Program-made: the position numbers and the translations under genes
Part shown: piece after piece, positions 28,221-36,872 of the stretch
Position numbering within the stretch: position 1 is the stretch's first letter
Layout: each line of letters starts with the position of its first letter
Origin: Candidatus Reidiella endopervernicosa
Lineage (GTDB): Bacteria > Pseudomonadota > Gammaproteobacteria > GCF-013343005
Reading direction: 5' to 3'
Assembly: GCF_013343005.1 (NCBI RefSeq)
Contig: NZ_CP054491.1
Span: 1,116,001 to 1,180,000, forward strand
DNA: 64,000 nt
Notes under the pieces: generated by a model
Databases searched by the model: none
Told to the model about the DNA's origin: nothing
What the model saw: the letters and a program-made list of their open reading frames with translations, nothing else

Positions 28221-28988
28221 CTAATGGAAGATCCGATACCAGACCATTCCCAGCAACTCATGCAGTCCCGCATTATTTTGTGTAAGCGTTCTGGCGTTAG
28301 GTAACCAGGCACGTAGCCCGCTCTGTGTAGGGCCGGGTGTTGAGTAGGCAGTGGGTGCCGGAATAACGATAAGACCCGTATCTTCGAACGCCTTCTGTGC
28401 GCGAGGCATGTGGCGCGCGTGGGTGACGAGCAGGATACGTTCAATGCCGCTGCCCGTTAATACCTCATGGGCGTAGCGGGCGTTGTCGAAGGTGTGTTGG
28501 CTGCGTCCATCGGTCCAGCGTACCGGAACGATATACTCCTGTTCGAGCGTGTGCTGCATCAGCGCTGCTTCGCTGGTGCCGGTTTTGAGTCCATCGCCAC
28601 CGATCAGTGCGATGGGTAGTTTGGTGTTTCGATAAAGATAGGCGGCGTAGCGCACCCGTTCCAGACCACCGTCACCGGAGACATCGTTGCCGCCATACTC
28701 GGGTGCGTTCCAATAGCGACCGCCGCCGAGTACAACAATCGCCTGAGGACGTTTCTCTGCGATCAGCTCCGGCGTGACCGGAGGGGTGCGCTCTAGCATG
28801 TCGGACATCACCTCGGTGGTGAAGGGGATGCTGGCGAAGTAGAGCGTGACCACGGCGAAGGAGGTGGTGAGAATGGCGAGGCTGGTTTTTTTCGTCAGTA
28901 GAAAAATTGCACCGAGCATGATGAAAACGAGACTGCTGGCGGGTGGGTAGACCAGTAGTTCGAGGGTGCGGCTAAACAGAATGTCCAT
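28221..28988 (-). CDS. YdcF/ElyC-like DUF218 protein
   Basis: The 255-residue protein has two N-terminal membrane helices (about residues 18-33 and 37-56) and a DUF218 domain with RPQAIVVLGGGRYWNAPEYG, LPIALIGGDG and TFDNARYAHEVL...ILLVTHARHMPRA. ElyC in E. coli is needed for envelope biogenesis at low temperature, acting around the lipid carrier undecaprenyl phosphate; that role is for the family, and this protein is not proven to be ElyC. It stands 64 bp after the end of lipA on the same strand. Confidence 0.85.
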   Translation of the reverse strand: MDILFSRTLELLVYPPASSLVFIMLGAIFLLTKKTSLAILTTSFAVVTLYFASIPFTTEVMSDMLERTPPVTPELIAEKRPQAIVVLGGGRYWNAPEYGGNDVSGDGGLERVRYAAYLYRNTKLPIALIGGDGLKTGTSEAALMQHTLEQEYIVPVRWTDGRSQHTFDNARYAHEVLTGSGIERILLVTHARHMPRAQKAFEDTGLIVIPAPTAYSTPGPTQSGLRAWLPNARTLTQNNAGLHELLGMVWYRIFH

Positions 28989-29052
28989 CTATATTTGGTT
29001 CCTTAGTCAGGTGCGGCAACTGGGTGCCGTCACGTTCTTTTTGTATCTGGTG

Positions 29053-30006
29053 TTATTTGTCGAGTAGTCCAGCGGCCTGCTGGTCGGCGTGATAGGAGGA
29101 GCGCACCATCGGTCCGCTGGCGACCTGTGAGAAGCCCATATCTTCACCAACTTCCCTGAGCTTGTCGAACTCTTCAGGGGTGACGAAACGATCAACCGGC
29201 AGGTGATCGAGACTCGGCTGAAGGTACTGGCCGAGGGTGAGCATGTCGCAACCGTGGGTTCGCAGCGCTTGCATCACCGCCTCGACCTCCTCAATCGTCT
29301 CGCCCAGACCGAGCATCAGTCCCGATTTGGTCGGCACATCGGGCTGTGCCGCCTTGTAGGCCTGGAGCAGGCGTAACGAACCTTCATAGTCGGCGCCAGG
29401 GCGTGACTGTCGGTAGAGCCGTGGGGCCGTCTCCATGTTGTGGTTGAAGACGTCGGGCGGTGTGGCGCTGAGGATCTCCAGTGCCACCTTTTCGCGTCCA
29501 CGAAAGTCGGGAACCAGAATCTCGATCTTGGTCTCGGGGGTGGTGGCACGGATGGCCTTGATACAGTCGGCAAAGTGTTGGGCGCCGCCGTCACGCAGGT
29601 CGTCACGATCGACTGAGGTGATGACCACGTAGCGCAGTCCCATCGCCTTGATCGTTTCGGCAAGGTGTTGTGGTTCATCGCTGTCGGGCGCGAGTGGTTT
29701 GCCGTGTGCAACATCGCAGAAGGGACAGCGGCGTGTGCAGATGTCGCCGAGGATCATGAAGGTGGCAGTGCCGTGACCGAAGCATTCACCGAGGTTGGGG
29801 CAGGATGCCTCTTCACAGACGGTGTGCAGCTTCTGGCTGCGCAGCACCTTTTTCAGCCGCACCACCTCGGGGTGGTTGGGTGATTTGGCGCGAATCCAGT
29901 TCGGTTTACGCTGGGGGCGGGTGGTCGGCACCACCTTTACAGGGATGCGTGCCACCTTGGCAGCACCGCGTTCGCGCACGACGTTTTTATCTTCTTGATC
30001 GGACAT
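29053..30006 (-). CDS. lipA: Lipoyl synthase LipA
   Basis: The 317-residue radical-SAM enzyme inserts two sulfur atoms into octanoyl chains on lipoyl domains. The auxiliary cluster ligands are in [12 protein letters not shown], the radical-SAM cluster is [11 protein letters not shown], and the final ligand Ser is in VRSSYHADQ near the C-terminus. All three motifs are intact. The start at 30006 is 3 bp after the lipB stop, so the two are one transcript and act in sequence. Confidence 0.98.
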   Translation of the reverse strand: MSDQEDKNVVRERGAAKVARIPVKVVPTTRPQRKPNWIRAKSPNHPEVVRLKKVLRSQKLHTVCEEASCPNLGECFGHGTATFMILGDICTRRCPFCDVAHGKPLAPDSDEPQHLAETIKAMGLRYVVITSVDRDDLRDGGAQHFADCIKAIRATTPETKIEILVPDFRGREKVALEILSATPPDVFNHNMETAPRLYRQSRPGADYEGSLRLLQAYKAAQPDVPTKSGLMLGLGETIEEVEAVMQALRTHGCDMLTLGQYLQPSLDHLPVDRFVTPEEFDKLREVGEDMGFSQVASGPMVRSSYHADQQAAGLLDK

Positions 30007-30009
30007 CCG

Positions 30010-30642
30010 TTACACCTCAGTTCGGCCCGTAGTGTAGCCCAGCTCTCTGGTCAGGTGTGATAGCAGCCGCTCGGCGACCTGATCGACGCTGGCGGTGATG
30101 CCAAGATCGGCCATCTGGGTGACTGCCATGTCGGCATAACCGCAGGGGTTAATACGAGAGAAGGGCTCCAGCTCCATATCGACATTCAGGCTCAGGCCGT
30201 GATAACTGCAGCCGCGCTTTACCCTTAGACCGAGGGCGGCAATCTTCTGCTTAGCCACATAGACACCGGGGGCATCTTTGCGTGCCGCGGCCTCAACGTC
30301 GTAGTCGGCGAGTAGTGCAATGATCGACTGCTCCAGGTGGGTGACCAGCTCGCGCACGCCGATGCCGAGGCGACGCAGATCGAGCAGGGTGTAGATGACG
30401 ATCTGGCCGGGGCCGTGGTAGGTGACCTGACCGCCACGGTCGACGTTGATCACAGGGATGTCGCCGGGGTTGAGCAGGTGTTCGTTTTTTCCGTTGAGAC
30501 CAAGGGTAAAGATGGGAGGATGTTCGACCCGCCATAGCTCGTCGATGGTATCTGGCGTACGGGTGAAGGTGAACGACTCCATCTCGCGCCAGACAGGTTC
30601 ATAGTCGCGCTGGCCGAGCCTGCGAAGGGTAACCGGCTGCAT
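30010..30642 (-). CDS. lipB: Octanoyl-ACP:protein octanoyltransferase LipB
   Basis: The 210-residue protein moves octanoate from acyl-carrier protein to lipoyl domains. Motifs: [20 protein letters not shown] (substrate pocket), the catalytic Lys in [12 protein letters not shown] and catalytic Cys in [10 protein letters not shown]. The ATG at 30642 lies 2 bp after the ybeD stop and lipA follows by 3 bp. Confidence 0.97.
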   Translation of the reverse strand: MQPVTLRRLGQRDYEPVWREMESFTFTRTPDTIDELWRVEHPPIFTLGLNGKNEHLLNPGDIPVINVDRGGQVTYHGPGQIVIYTLLDLRRLGIGVRELVTHLEQSIIALLADYDVEAAARKDAPGVYVAKQKIAALGLRVKRGCSYHGLSLNVDMELEPFSRINPCGYADMAVTQMADLGITASVDQVAERLLSHLTRELGYTTGRTEV

Positions 30643-30644
30643 GG

Positions 30645-30914
30645 TCAGAGTGACATCAAGACCTGTTCGCAGTCGGTGAGGCTCTGGTAGATGTTATCGA
30701 GCTGTTGCTGACTGGTGGCACGAACGGTGACGGTGACTGAGAGGAAGCTGCCGCCTTTGCTGGGGCGGGTAGTGACCGCTCCCTCTCCGAGATCGGGCGC
30801 GTGTTTGCGCACCAGCTCGACCACCAGCGTCTCAAACTCCCCCTCATCACGTCCCATCGCCTTGATCGGGAAATCGCAGGGGAACTCAATCAGTGTCTCT
30901 CTCTCGTCACTCAT
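30645..30914 (-). CDS. ybeD: YbeD-like DUF493 protein
   Basis: The 89-residue ACT-like protein ([35 protein letters not shown]) belongs to DUF493, which in many gammaproteobacteria sits between the D,D-carboxypeptidase gene and lipB. Its role is unsettled, possibly regulatory in lipoate metabolism. Its start overlaps the stop of the sulfotransferase-like gene upstream by 4 bp, so the two are translationally coupled. Confidence 0.9.
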   Translation of the reverse strand: MSDERETLIEFPCDFPIKAMGRDEGEFETLVVELVRKHAPDLGEGAVTTRPSKGGSFLSVTVTVRATSQQQLDNIYQSLTDCEQVLMSL

Positions 30915-31732
30915 GATTCTGCTTCAGTCTTTCTCTCTGGATAGATAAGTTTAACCGGTTTGCCGATGCCAAGCTGGAATCTGAGCAGGCGGGTGAAGTC
31001 GTTGTACTTCTTGACGATTCGTTTGCGCAGCTTGATCTGCTCTGGTGCACAGCTCGGGGTGAGGTCGGCCTCAATCCCATCGAGCTCCTTGATCCACTCG
31101 CTATTGCTCTCATAACCGAGTTCGATCAGCTCGTCACTCACCGGGCCATGCTGTGCAAGTTGTCCCTGCAGGCGCTCCTTGTGTGTGCGCCAGTTGCCGA
31201 TCCGGGAGGTGGTGGTTTTACGTACTCCATTCATTGCGCGTAGCGATTTTTCCGAGGGATTGGCGTTTTTATAAAAGGCAGAAAAATCACACTGTTTATG
31301 CAAAAAGGGCATGTGTGCCATCAGCTGTTGTTGAATGGCGTCGGGATCGGACACCAGATCCTCATACTTCACCATGATGAAGCGTGAATGCCCGACCAAT
31401 GAGCGGCTGGTCTGAAAGTGCTCATGCCACACACGCAGCGGGGTCCAGTAACGATCAGGGTGTTTTTTGTGTCGACTGACCACCACGTCACGCGGATCGC
31501 GTGCCATACAGATACACCACAGGTCAGGATCGATCTGCATCGCTCGCTTCATGTAGCGGACCTGATTGGGAGCCTTGGTGCAGAAGATATCTACTGGACG
31601 GTCGGGTTTGCTGAAGACGGTACTCTCGTGTTCGCAATAACCGTCAATATTGAAACAGCTGTTGATCAGTTCTGCGATCAGGGTGGTTCCGCTACGCGGT
31701 GAGAGCCCAACGATATGGATATGTTTGCTCAT
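30911..31732 (-). CDS. Sulfotransferase-family protein
   Basis: The 273-residue protein carries the PAPS-binding loop in VGLSPRSGTTLIAELINS (about residues 8-25) and the 3'-phosphate-binding motif in CMARDPRDVVVSRHKKHP (about 94-111). It would transfer sulfate from PAPS to a sugar, lipid or protein; the acceptor is unknown. There is no signal peptide. The insertion of such a gene between the aminotransferase and ybeD-lipB-lipA is unusual, since those genes are normally adjacent. The 4-bp overlap with ybeD shows that it has been incorporated into the operon. Confidence 0.85.
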   Translation of the reverse strand: MSKHIHIVGLSPRSGTTLIAELINSCFNIDGYCEHESTVFSKPDRPVDIFCTKAPNQVRYMKRAMQIDPDLWCICMARDPRDVVVSRHKKHPDRYWTPLRVWHEHFQTSRSLVGHSRFIMVKYEDLVSDPDAIQQQLMAHMPFLHKQCDFSAFYKNANPSEKSLRAMNGVRKTTTSRIGNWRTHKERLQGQLAQHGPVSDELIELGYESNSEWIKELDGIEADLTPSCAPEQIKLRKRIVKKYNDFTRLLRFQLGIGKPVKLIYPERKTEAES

Positions 31733-31775
31733 GTGTAGTGAAGGCTATTCGCAACCGTTGTGTGCTGCGAGATGG

Positions 31776-32645
31776 TCAGCCAGCTTTGCCTTCTTTGATA
31801 AGAACCTTGTAGGCGCTATAGAGCTCACGTAGACGTCGCCACACGGGGCCGGGCCGACCGTTGCCGACCGGAGTTTCGTCGAGCTGGGTGACCGGCATGA
31901 TCTCTTTGGTGGAGCTGGTCAGCCAGACCTCATCGGCGTGGCGCAGCTGTGCCTCGTCGATCGCCTCTTCGCGACAGGGAACGTCATTGGCACGAGCCAG
32001 TTCCAGCACCAGGTCGCGGGTGATGCCAGGCAACAGCTGTGGCCCAGTGGGAGGCGTGATGATGGTATCGCCCTCAACGATAAAGAGGTTGCTCGCGGCC
32101 CCTTCGATGGCGTTGCCGTCTCTCAACAGGATGGCCTCAGAACCGCCAGCATCAATCGCCTGCTGGCGCAGCAGTACGTTGGGTAGCAGGGTGATCGCCT
32201 TGATGTTGCAGTGTTGCCAGCGAATATCGTCCAGGGTGACGGCGTTGAGTCCGTCGGCGTAGTAACTCTCATCGGGCTGGGTGATCGGTGTACAACTGGC
32301 AAACAGGGTCGGTTTGATCCCTTCGGGGAAGGCGTGGTCGCGCTTCTCAGCGGCCCCGCGGGTCACTTGTAGATAGACTGACTGGTCGCCGCCGCTGTTC
32401 TTCTCCAGTAGTGCCTGCAGTAGCTCCGACCACTCGCTGTGGCTGAGCGGGTTCTGCATGCGGATACCAGCCAGGCTCTGGTCGAGGCGGGTAAGGTGCT
32501 CTTCAAGTCGGAACAGTCGTCCACTGTAGGCGGGAATCACCTCATAGACGCCGTCGCCGAAGAGAAAGCCGCGGTCCATTACCGAGATGGTGGCGGTAGC
32601 AGCGGGTAGAAACTCGCCGTTGAGATAGATGGTGTCGTCACTCAT
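31776..32645 (-). CDS. dat: D-alanine/branched-chain class IV aminotransferase
   Basis: The 289-residue PLP enzyme has the fold-IV features: YLNGEFLPAATATISVMDRG, the PLP Lys in CNIKAITLLPNVL, ILLRDGNAIEGAASNLFIVE and a C-terminal VWLTSSTKEIMPVTQLD. Sequence and position next to the D,D-carboxypeptidase gene suggest D-amino-acid transaminase (D-alanine/D-glutamate supply or recycling); branched-chain aminotransferase activity is an alternative. It starts 8 bp after the dac stop. Confidence 0.88.
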   Translation of the reverse strand: MSDDTIYLNGEFLPAATATISVMDRGFLFGDGVYEVIPAYSGRLFRLEEHLTRLDQSLAGIRMQNPLSHSEWSELLQALLEKNSGGDQSVYLQVTRGAAEKRDHAFPEGIKPTLFASCTPITQPDESYYADGLNAVTLDDIRWQHCNIKAITLLPNVLLRQQAIDAGGSEAILLRDGNAIEGAASNLFIVEGDTIITPPTGPQLLPGITRDLVLELARANDVPCREEAIDEAQLRHADEVWLTSSTKEIMPVTQLDETPVGNGRPGPVWRRLRELYSAYKVLIKEGKAG

Positions 32646-32653
32646 GGCTGCGG

Positions 32654-33787
32654 TTACTCGAACATCATCTTCACATCGTCGATCAGCTGATCGAACATCG
32701 ACCCCTCGGCCACATCGGCGAGTGCGATCAGCGGGCGATTGAGCAGCGGTTTGCCATCGAGGGTGACATTGACCTTGCCGTAGCCAGCGCCGCGTTTGGC
32801 CGGTGCGGTGATGGTGGCGTTGAGCGCCATATTCGCTTTCAGCTTCTTGTACTGACCGCGTGGGATGGTGACGTAGAGGTCGTTCTTTAGACCCAGTGGT
32901 AACTTCTCCGTCGCTCCCTTCCAGATGCGCGCCTGGGTAAGCGCCTTGCCACCGTCGTAAAGCTTGTGGCTCTCATAAAAGCGGAAGCCGTAGTTGAGCA
33001 GTGACTGGCTAATGGTGGCGCGGGCATTCTCGCTCTTGGCGCCAAGTACCACGGTGATCAGTCGCATGTCGCTGCGCTTGGCGGAGCTGACCAGGCAGTA
33101 ACCTGCCGATTCGGTGTGGCCGGTCTTGATGCCGTCGACCGATTCGTCGCGCCACAGCAGCTTGTTGCGATTGTGCTGGGTGATGTTATTGAAGGTGAAC
33201 TTCTTCTCTGCATGCCACTTGTAGTGTTCAGGAAACTCGCTGATCAGCGCACGGGCGATGGTGGCGATATCGTGGGCCGTGGTGTAGTGGTCGGGGTGGG
33301 GCAGGCCGGTGCTGTTCATAAAGTTGGTGCCGGTCAGGCCGAGGCGCTGGGCATGGCTGTTCATCAGTTGGGCAAAGGTCGCTTCAGTGCCGGCGACATG
33401 TTCGGCCAGGGCGATACTGGCGTCGTTACCCGACTGGATGATCATCCCCTTCAGCAGTAGCTCGACCGGGATGCGTTTGCCCACCTCGATGAACATGCGT
33501 GAACCCTCGGCGCGCCACGCCTTCTCGCTGACCGTCACCTCATCGTCGAGTTTGATCGCACCCGATTTCAGCTCATGCAGTAGCACGTAGGAGGTCATCA
33601 TCTTGGTAATGCTGGCGGGTTCAATCTGTTGGTCTGCATTGAGCGCGCCAAGCTCCTGACCGCTGTCGAAGTCGACTATGACATAGCTTTTGGCAGCTAC
33701 ATCGGGCGGTGAGGGGACGATCGAGGCGGCCTGTGCGGTCGGTAGTGCAAACAGAATGAGGGTGAGCAGTCGGGTGAGTAAGGGCAT
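32654..33787 (-). CDS. dacA: D-alanyl-D-alanine carboxypeptidase (PBP5/6 type)
   Basis: The 377-residue protein has a signal peptide (LLTLILFALPTAQAAS), the serine-peptidase motifs S-x-x-K in EPASITKMMTSY, S-G-N in IQSGNDASIALAE and K-T-G in DGIKTGHTESAGYCL, and a C-terminal amphipathic membrane-binding helix (MFDQLIDDVKMMF). It trims D-Ala from peptidoglycan stem peptides in the periplasm. The E. coli paralogue (dacA or dacC) cannot be decided. It is 134 bp from rlpA and may have its own promoter. Confidence 0.95.
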   Translation of the reverse strand: MPLLTRLLTLILFALPTAQAASIVPSPPDVAAKSYVIVDFDSGQELGALNADQQIEPASITKMMTSYVLLHELKSGAIKLDDEVTVSEKAWRAEGSRMFIEVGKRIPVELLLKGMIIQSGNDASIALAEHVAGTEATFAQLMNSHAQRLGLTGTNFMNSTGLPHPDHYTTAHDIATIARALISEFPEHYKWHAEKKFTFNNITQHNRNKLLWRDESVDGIKTGHTESAGYCLVSSAKRSDMRLITVVLGAKSENARATISQSLLNYGFRFYESHKLYDGGKALTQARIWKGATEKLPLGLKNDLYVTIPRGQYKKLKANMALNATITAPAKRGAGYGKVNVTLDGKPLLNRPLIALADVAEGSMFDQLIDDVKMMFE

Positions 33788-33921
33788 CTTATAGGGCTCT
33801 TGGATTATGTTATTTCAATGAATCGTCTCTCAACAGAGAGGTCGCCAGGGCGTAAAGGTTCATTTTAACGTGACGGCGAGGGGAAAAGTAGCCGCATAGA
33901 ACAGGGCTATTGGGTCAGCGC

Positions 33922-34713
33922 CTAATCGATCACGACGCGTGGCGGATCGATGCCGTGGCGGCTGAGTTGCTGGGTGATCCGGTCGGCGCTCTCGACACTG
34001 GCGAGTGGCCCGATACGGACCCGGTAGAAGGTATCGAGCAGACTGGAAACCTCGCTGACCTTGATCGCCTTGATGGCGGCCTCAGTGGCAACGCGCTGGC
34101 GTAACCGTTCGGCGTTCTGTCGGTCGCGGAAGGCACCGAGCTGCAGGTAGATCGAGGCATCGGGGTCGATGCCGACCGGTCGTATCGCCTGGTGCAGCCT
34201 GGGAGTGCCGGGGTTGATAGCCCGCACCTCGACCAGTCCAGTCCCCTTGGCGAGAATGCCGAGCTTTTTCGCCGCCGCGTAGGAGAGGTCGATCAGGCGG
34301 TTGTCGTGGAAGGGACCACGATCGTTGATGCGCACCACCACGCTACGGCCATTGTGCAGATTGGTAACCTCGGCATAGGTCGGCAGTGGCAGGCTCTTGT
34401 GCGCGGCGCTCATGCCGAGCATATCGTAGCGCTCACGGGTGGAGGTGAGCTTGCCGTGGAACTTGGTGCCGTACCAGGAGGCGATGCCGCGCTCGCGATA
34501 TCCCTTACTCTCCTGTTTGACGTGGTAACGGCGGCCGTTGACCTCGTAGCTGGCGGGATTACCGTAGCGGGCGCGCGGCTCGTAACGTGGAGTGGCGTTG
34601 GGTACGTGGGAGACGTCGGGTGAGTTGCTCGGTGCACCATCACTGACCCGATAGCCACTGCCGAAGCAGCCGCTGAGTAGAAGCAGGAGGAGTATGAGGC
34701 CGAGCCGCTTCAT
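33922..34713 (-). CDS. rlpA: Septal-ring lipoprotein RlpA with SPOR domain
   Basis: The 263-residue protein has a lipoprotein signal (LILLLLLLSGC, Cys16), a double-psi beta-barrel (RGIASWYGTKFHGKLTSTRE...VVRINDRGPFHDNRLIDLSY, with the catalytic-type Asp) and a C-terminal SPOR domain (SIYLQLGAFRDRQNAERL) that binds denuded glycan strands at the septum. In Pseudomonas RlpA is a lytic transglycosylase. It starts 3 bp after the mltB stop. Confidence 0.95.
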   Translation of the reverse strand: MKRLGLILLLLLLSGCFGSGYRVSDGAPSNSPDVSHVPNATPRYEPRARYGNPASYEVNGRRYHVKQESKGYRERGIASWYGTKFHGKLTSTRERYDMLGMSAAHKSLPLPTYAEVTNLHNGRSVVVRINDRGPFHDNRLIDLSYAAAKKLGILAKGTGLVEVRAINPGTPRLHQAIRPVGIDPDASIYLQLGAFRDRQNAERLRQRVATEAAIKAIKVSEVSSLLDTFYRVRIGPLASVESADRITQQLSRHGIDPPRVVID

Positions 34714-34716
34714 CGC

Positions 34717-35715
34717 CTAGTGCATGCCCTCGGCGCGCAGTGCCGCAATCTCCTGGCTCAGCTGGTAGACGGCCATGGCGTAGAGGGGGCTGTGGTTGTA
34801 GCGGGTGATGACATAGAAATTGTGCAGGCCGATCCAGTGCTCATCACCGTGGCGTCCTTCAAGTTCCATCAGGGTGGCGAGCTGCTCCTGATTAAGCGGC
34901 TGCTTGTGTTCAACGCCGTAACTGACAATACGTTGCAGTGAGAGTTTTGGTTTCAGGCCCTTGCCAACCAGACTTTTATAATCCTTGCTGCTGACGCTCA
35001 CCGGGGTGGTGACCGGCTCGCCCTTTTTCCAGCCGTGGCGTTTGAAGTAGGCGGCGACGCTGCCAATAATATCGGCATTGCTCTCCCACAGGTCGCGTTT
35101 GCCATCGCCATCGAAGTCGATGGCGTAGTGGCGAAAGCTGCTGGGGATGAACTGCGGGTGACCCATCGCGCCGGCGTAGGAGCCCTTCTTTGAGAGCGGG
35201 TCGAAGCCCTCCTCGCGGGCCATAATCAGGTACTGCGCCAGCTCCTTGCGGAAGAATTTGGCCCGCTTCGGGTAGTCGAAGGCGATGGTGGCCAGTGCAT
35301 CGGGTACGCGATAGCTGCCGGCATGGCGGCCGTAGCGGGTTTCGACCCCGATGATGGCGGTGATGATCTCAGGTGGCACGCCAAACTCCGCCTCGGCACG
35401 CTCGAGCAGCTTTCTGTTCTGATTCCAGTAGTCGACACCCCCCTGGATGCGCGAATCCTGAATGAAGATCTTGCGGTAGTCGCGCCACGGCTTCGCCTCG
35501 GCGGGACGGGTGATCGCCTTGATGATTGACTCTTTCAGCTCGATCTGAGCGAAAAGGTTGACCAGCTCGTTGCTCTTGAAGTCGTGTTTGGTGACCATCT
35601 CGTCGATGAACTGTTTCACCGCGGTGCGTTTGAGCAGGCTTTGCTGGGCAGCGTGGCTCGGCAGGGCGAGCGAGAGTAGGAGGGTAAACAGGCTAATAAT
35701 GGGTAGGTATCGCAT
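34717..35715 (-). CDS. mltB: Membrane-bound lytic murein transglycosylase B
   Basis: The 332-residue protein starts at 35715 with a signal peptide (IISLFTLLLSLALPSHAAQ); the much longer open frame upstream is antisense overlap with rodA and is rejected. The catalytic Glu is in ITAIIGVETRYGRHAG, and the family features GSYAGAMGHPQFIPSSFRHY and FDGDGKRDLWES follow. It cleaves glycan strands between MurNAc and GlcNAc. It lies 23 bp after rodA, inside the elongation gene cluster. Confidence 0.96.
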   Translation of the reverse strand: MRYLPIISLFTLLLSLALPSHAAQQSLLKRTAVKQFIDEMVTKHDFKSNELVNLFAQIELKESIIKAITRPAEAKPWRDYRKIFIQDSRIQGGVDYWNQNRKLLERAEAEFGVPPEIITAIIGVETRYGRHAGSYRVPDALATIAFDYPKRAKFFRKELAQYLIMAREEGFDPLSKKGSYAGAMGHPQFIPSSFRHYAIDFDGDGKRDLWESNADIIGSVAAYFKRHGWKKGEPVTTPVSVSSKDYKSLVGKGLKPKLSLQRIVSYGVEHKQPLNQEQLATLMELEGRHGDEHWIGLHNFYVITRYNHSPLYAMAVYQLSQEIAALRAEGMH

Positions 35716-35738
35716 ACGTCTCTCGTAGGGTTGAGTCG

Positions 35739-36872
35739 CTATTTTGGTAGCAGCTTTCGGTGTGTATGGACTGACATCAGGATACCGAAAGCGGCCATCA
35801 GGGTCACCATTGAGGTGCCGCCGTAGCTGATCAGTGGCAACGGCAGTCCCACCACCGGCAGCAGACCGGTGACCATGCCGGTATTGACGACCACATAGAT
35901 AAAGAAGGTGAGGCCGAGGCTGCCGGCCAGCAGCCGGGTGAAGGTGTCCTGTGCCTGGGTGGCAATGTGCATCGTGCGTAGCAGGATCAGCATGTAGAGC
36001 ACCAGCAGGAGGATTACGCCCACTAGACCGAACTCCTCGCTGAGTACCGCAAAGATGAAGTCGGTGGAGCGCTCCGGCAGGAAGTCGAGCTGTGACTGGG
36101 TGCCGTTGAGCCAACCCTTGCCGTAGATTCCGCCCGATCCGATGGCGATCTTCGACTGAATGATGTGGTAGCCGCTGCCGAGTGGGTCCTGCTCGGGATT
36201 GAGAAAGGTGAGTACCCGCTGGCGCTGGTAGGCGTGCATGCCATAGAACCAGAGCGCCATTGAGGCGGGGATCATCAGCACGATTGCGCCAAACATCAGT
36301 CGCCATGGAAGACCGGCGAGAAACAGCACAAAGAAGCCGGAGCAGGCGATCAGCAGTGAGGTGCCGAGATCGGGCTGTTTGGCGATCAGCAGGGTTGGGA
36401 TCAATACGATCAGTGCCGCGATGGTGATGCGTCGAAAGTCGGGGGGGAGCGGCCGTTCACCCAGATACCAGGCGACCATCATCGGCACGGTAATCTTGAG
36501 GATCTCCGAGGGCTGGAACTTGAATAGACCGAGATCGAGCCAGCGTTGTGCGCCTTTGCCGGTATAGCCGAATGCCAGTACCGCAATCAGCAACAAAATT
36601 CCGAAAGTGAACAGCCAGGGGGTCCAGATACGCAGTAGCTGTGGCGGAATCTGGGCGAACAGGTAGAGCACGATAAAGGCGACGCTGAGGCGGGTCACCT
36701 GGCGCACTATGAGATCTCCATTACTACCGCTGGCACTGTAGAGCACCACCATGCCGAGCCCGGCCAATAGCATTAACAGCAGTAGTAGCGGTACATCGAT
36801 ATGCAGGTGGTGGAAGAGCCTGCGCAGGAAGTCTTCACCGCCGGGGCGATTATGTTCGTTGTTGAAGATCAA
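35739..36872 (-). CDS. rodA: Rod-shape peptidoglycan glycosyltransferase RodA (SEDS)
   Basis: The 377-residue SEDS protein has about ten membrane helices and the family motifs NPEQDPLGSGYHIIQSKIAI (extracellular loop with the essential Asp nearby in STDFIFAVLSEEFGLVG) and the C-terminal LPLPLISYGGTSMV. It polymerises glycan during elongation with PBP2. The ATG overlaps the mrdA stop (ATGA). Confidence 0.98.
   Translation of the reverse strand: MIFNNEHNRPGGEDFLRRLFHHLHIDVPLLLLLMLLAGLGMVVLYSASGSNGDLIVRQVTRLSVAFIVLYLFAQIPPQLLRIWTPWLFTFGILLLIAVLAFGYTGKGAQRWLDLGLFKFQPSEILKITVPMMVAWYLGERPLPPDFRRITIAALIVLIPTLLIAKQPDLGTSLLIACSGFFVLFLAGLPWRLMFGAIVLMIPASMALWFYGMHAYQRQRVLTFLNPEQDPLGSGYHIIQSKIAIGSGGIYGKGWLNGTQSQLDFLPERSTDFIFAVLSEEFGLVGVILLLVLYMLILLRTMHIATQAQDTFTRLLAGSLGLTFFIYVVVNTGMVTGLLPVVGLPLPLISYGGTSMVTLMAAFGILMSVHTHRKLLPK

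Noticed and set aside
35716-36306. Long upstream extension of the mltB frame
   Set aside because: It is out-of-frame same-strand overlap with rodA; the signal peptide at 35715 marks the real start.
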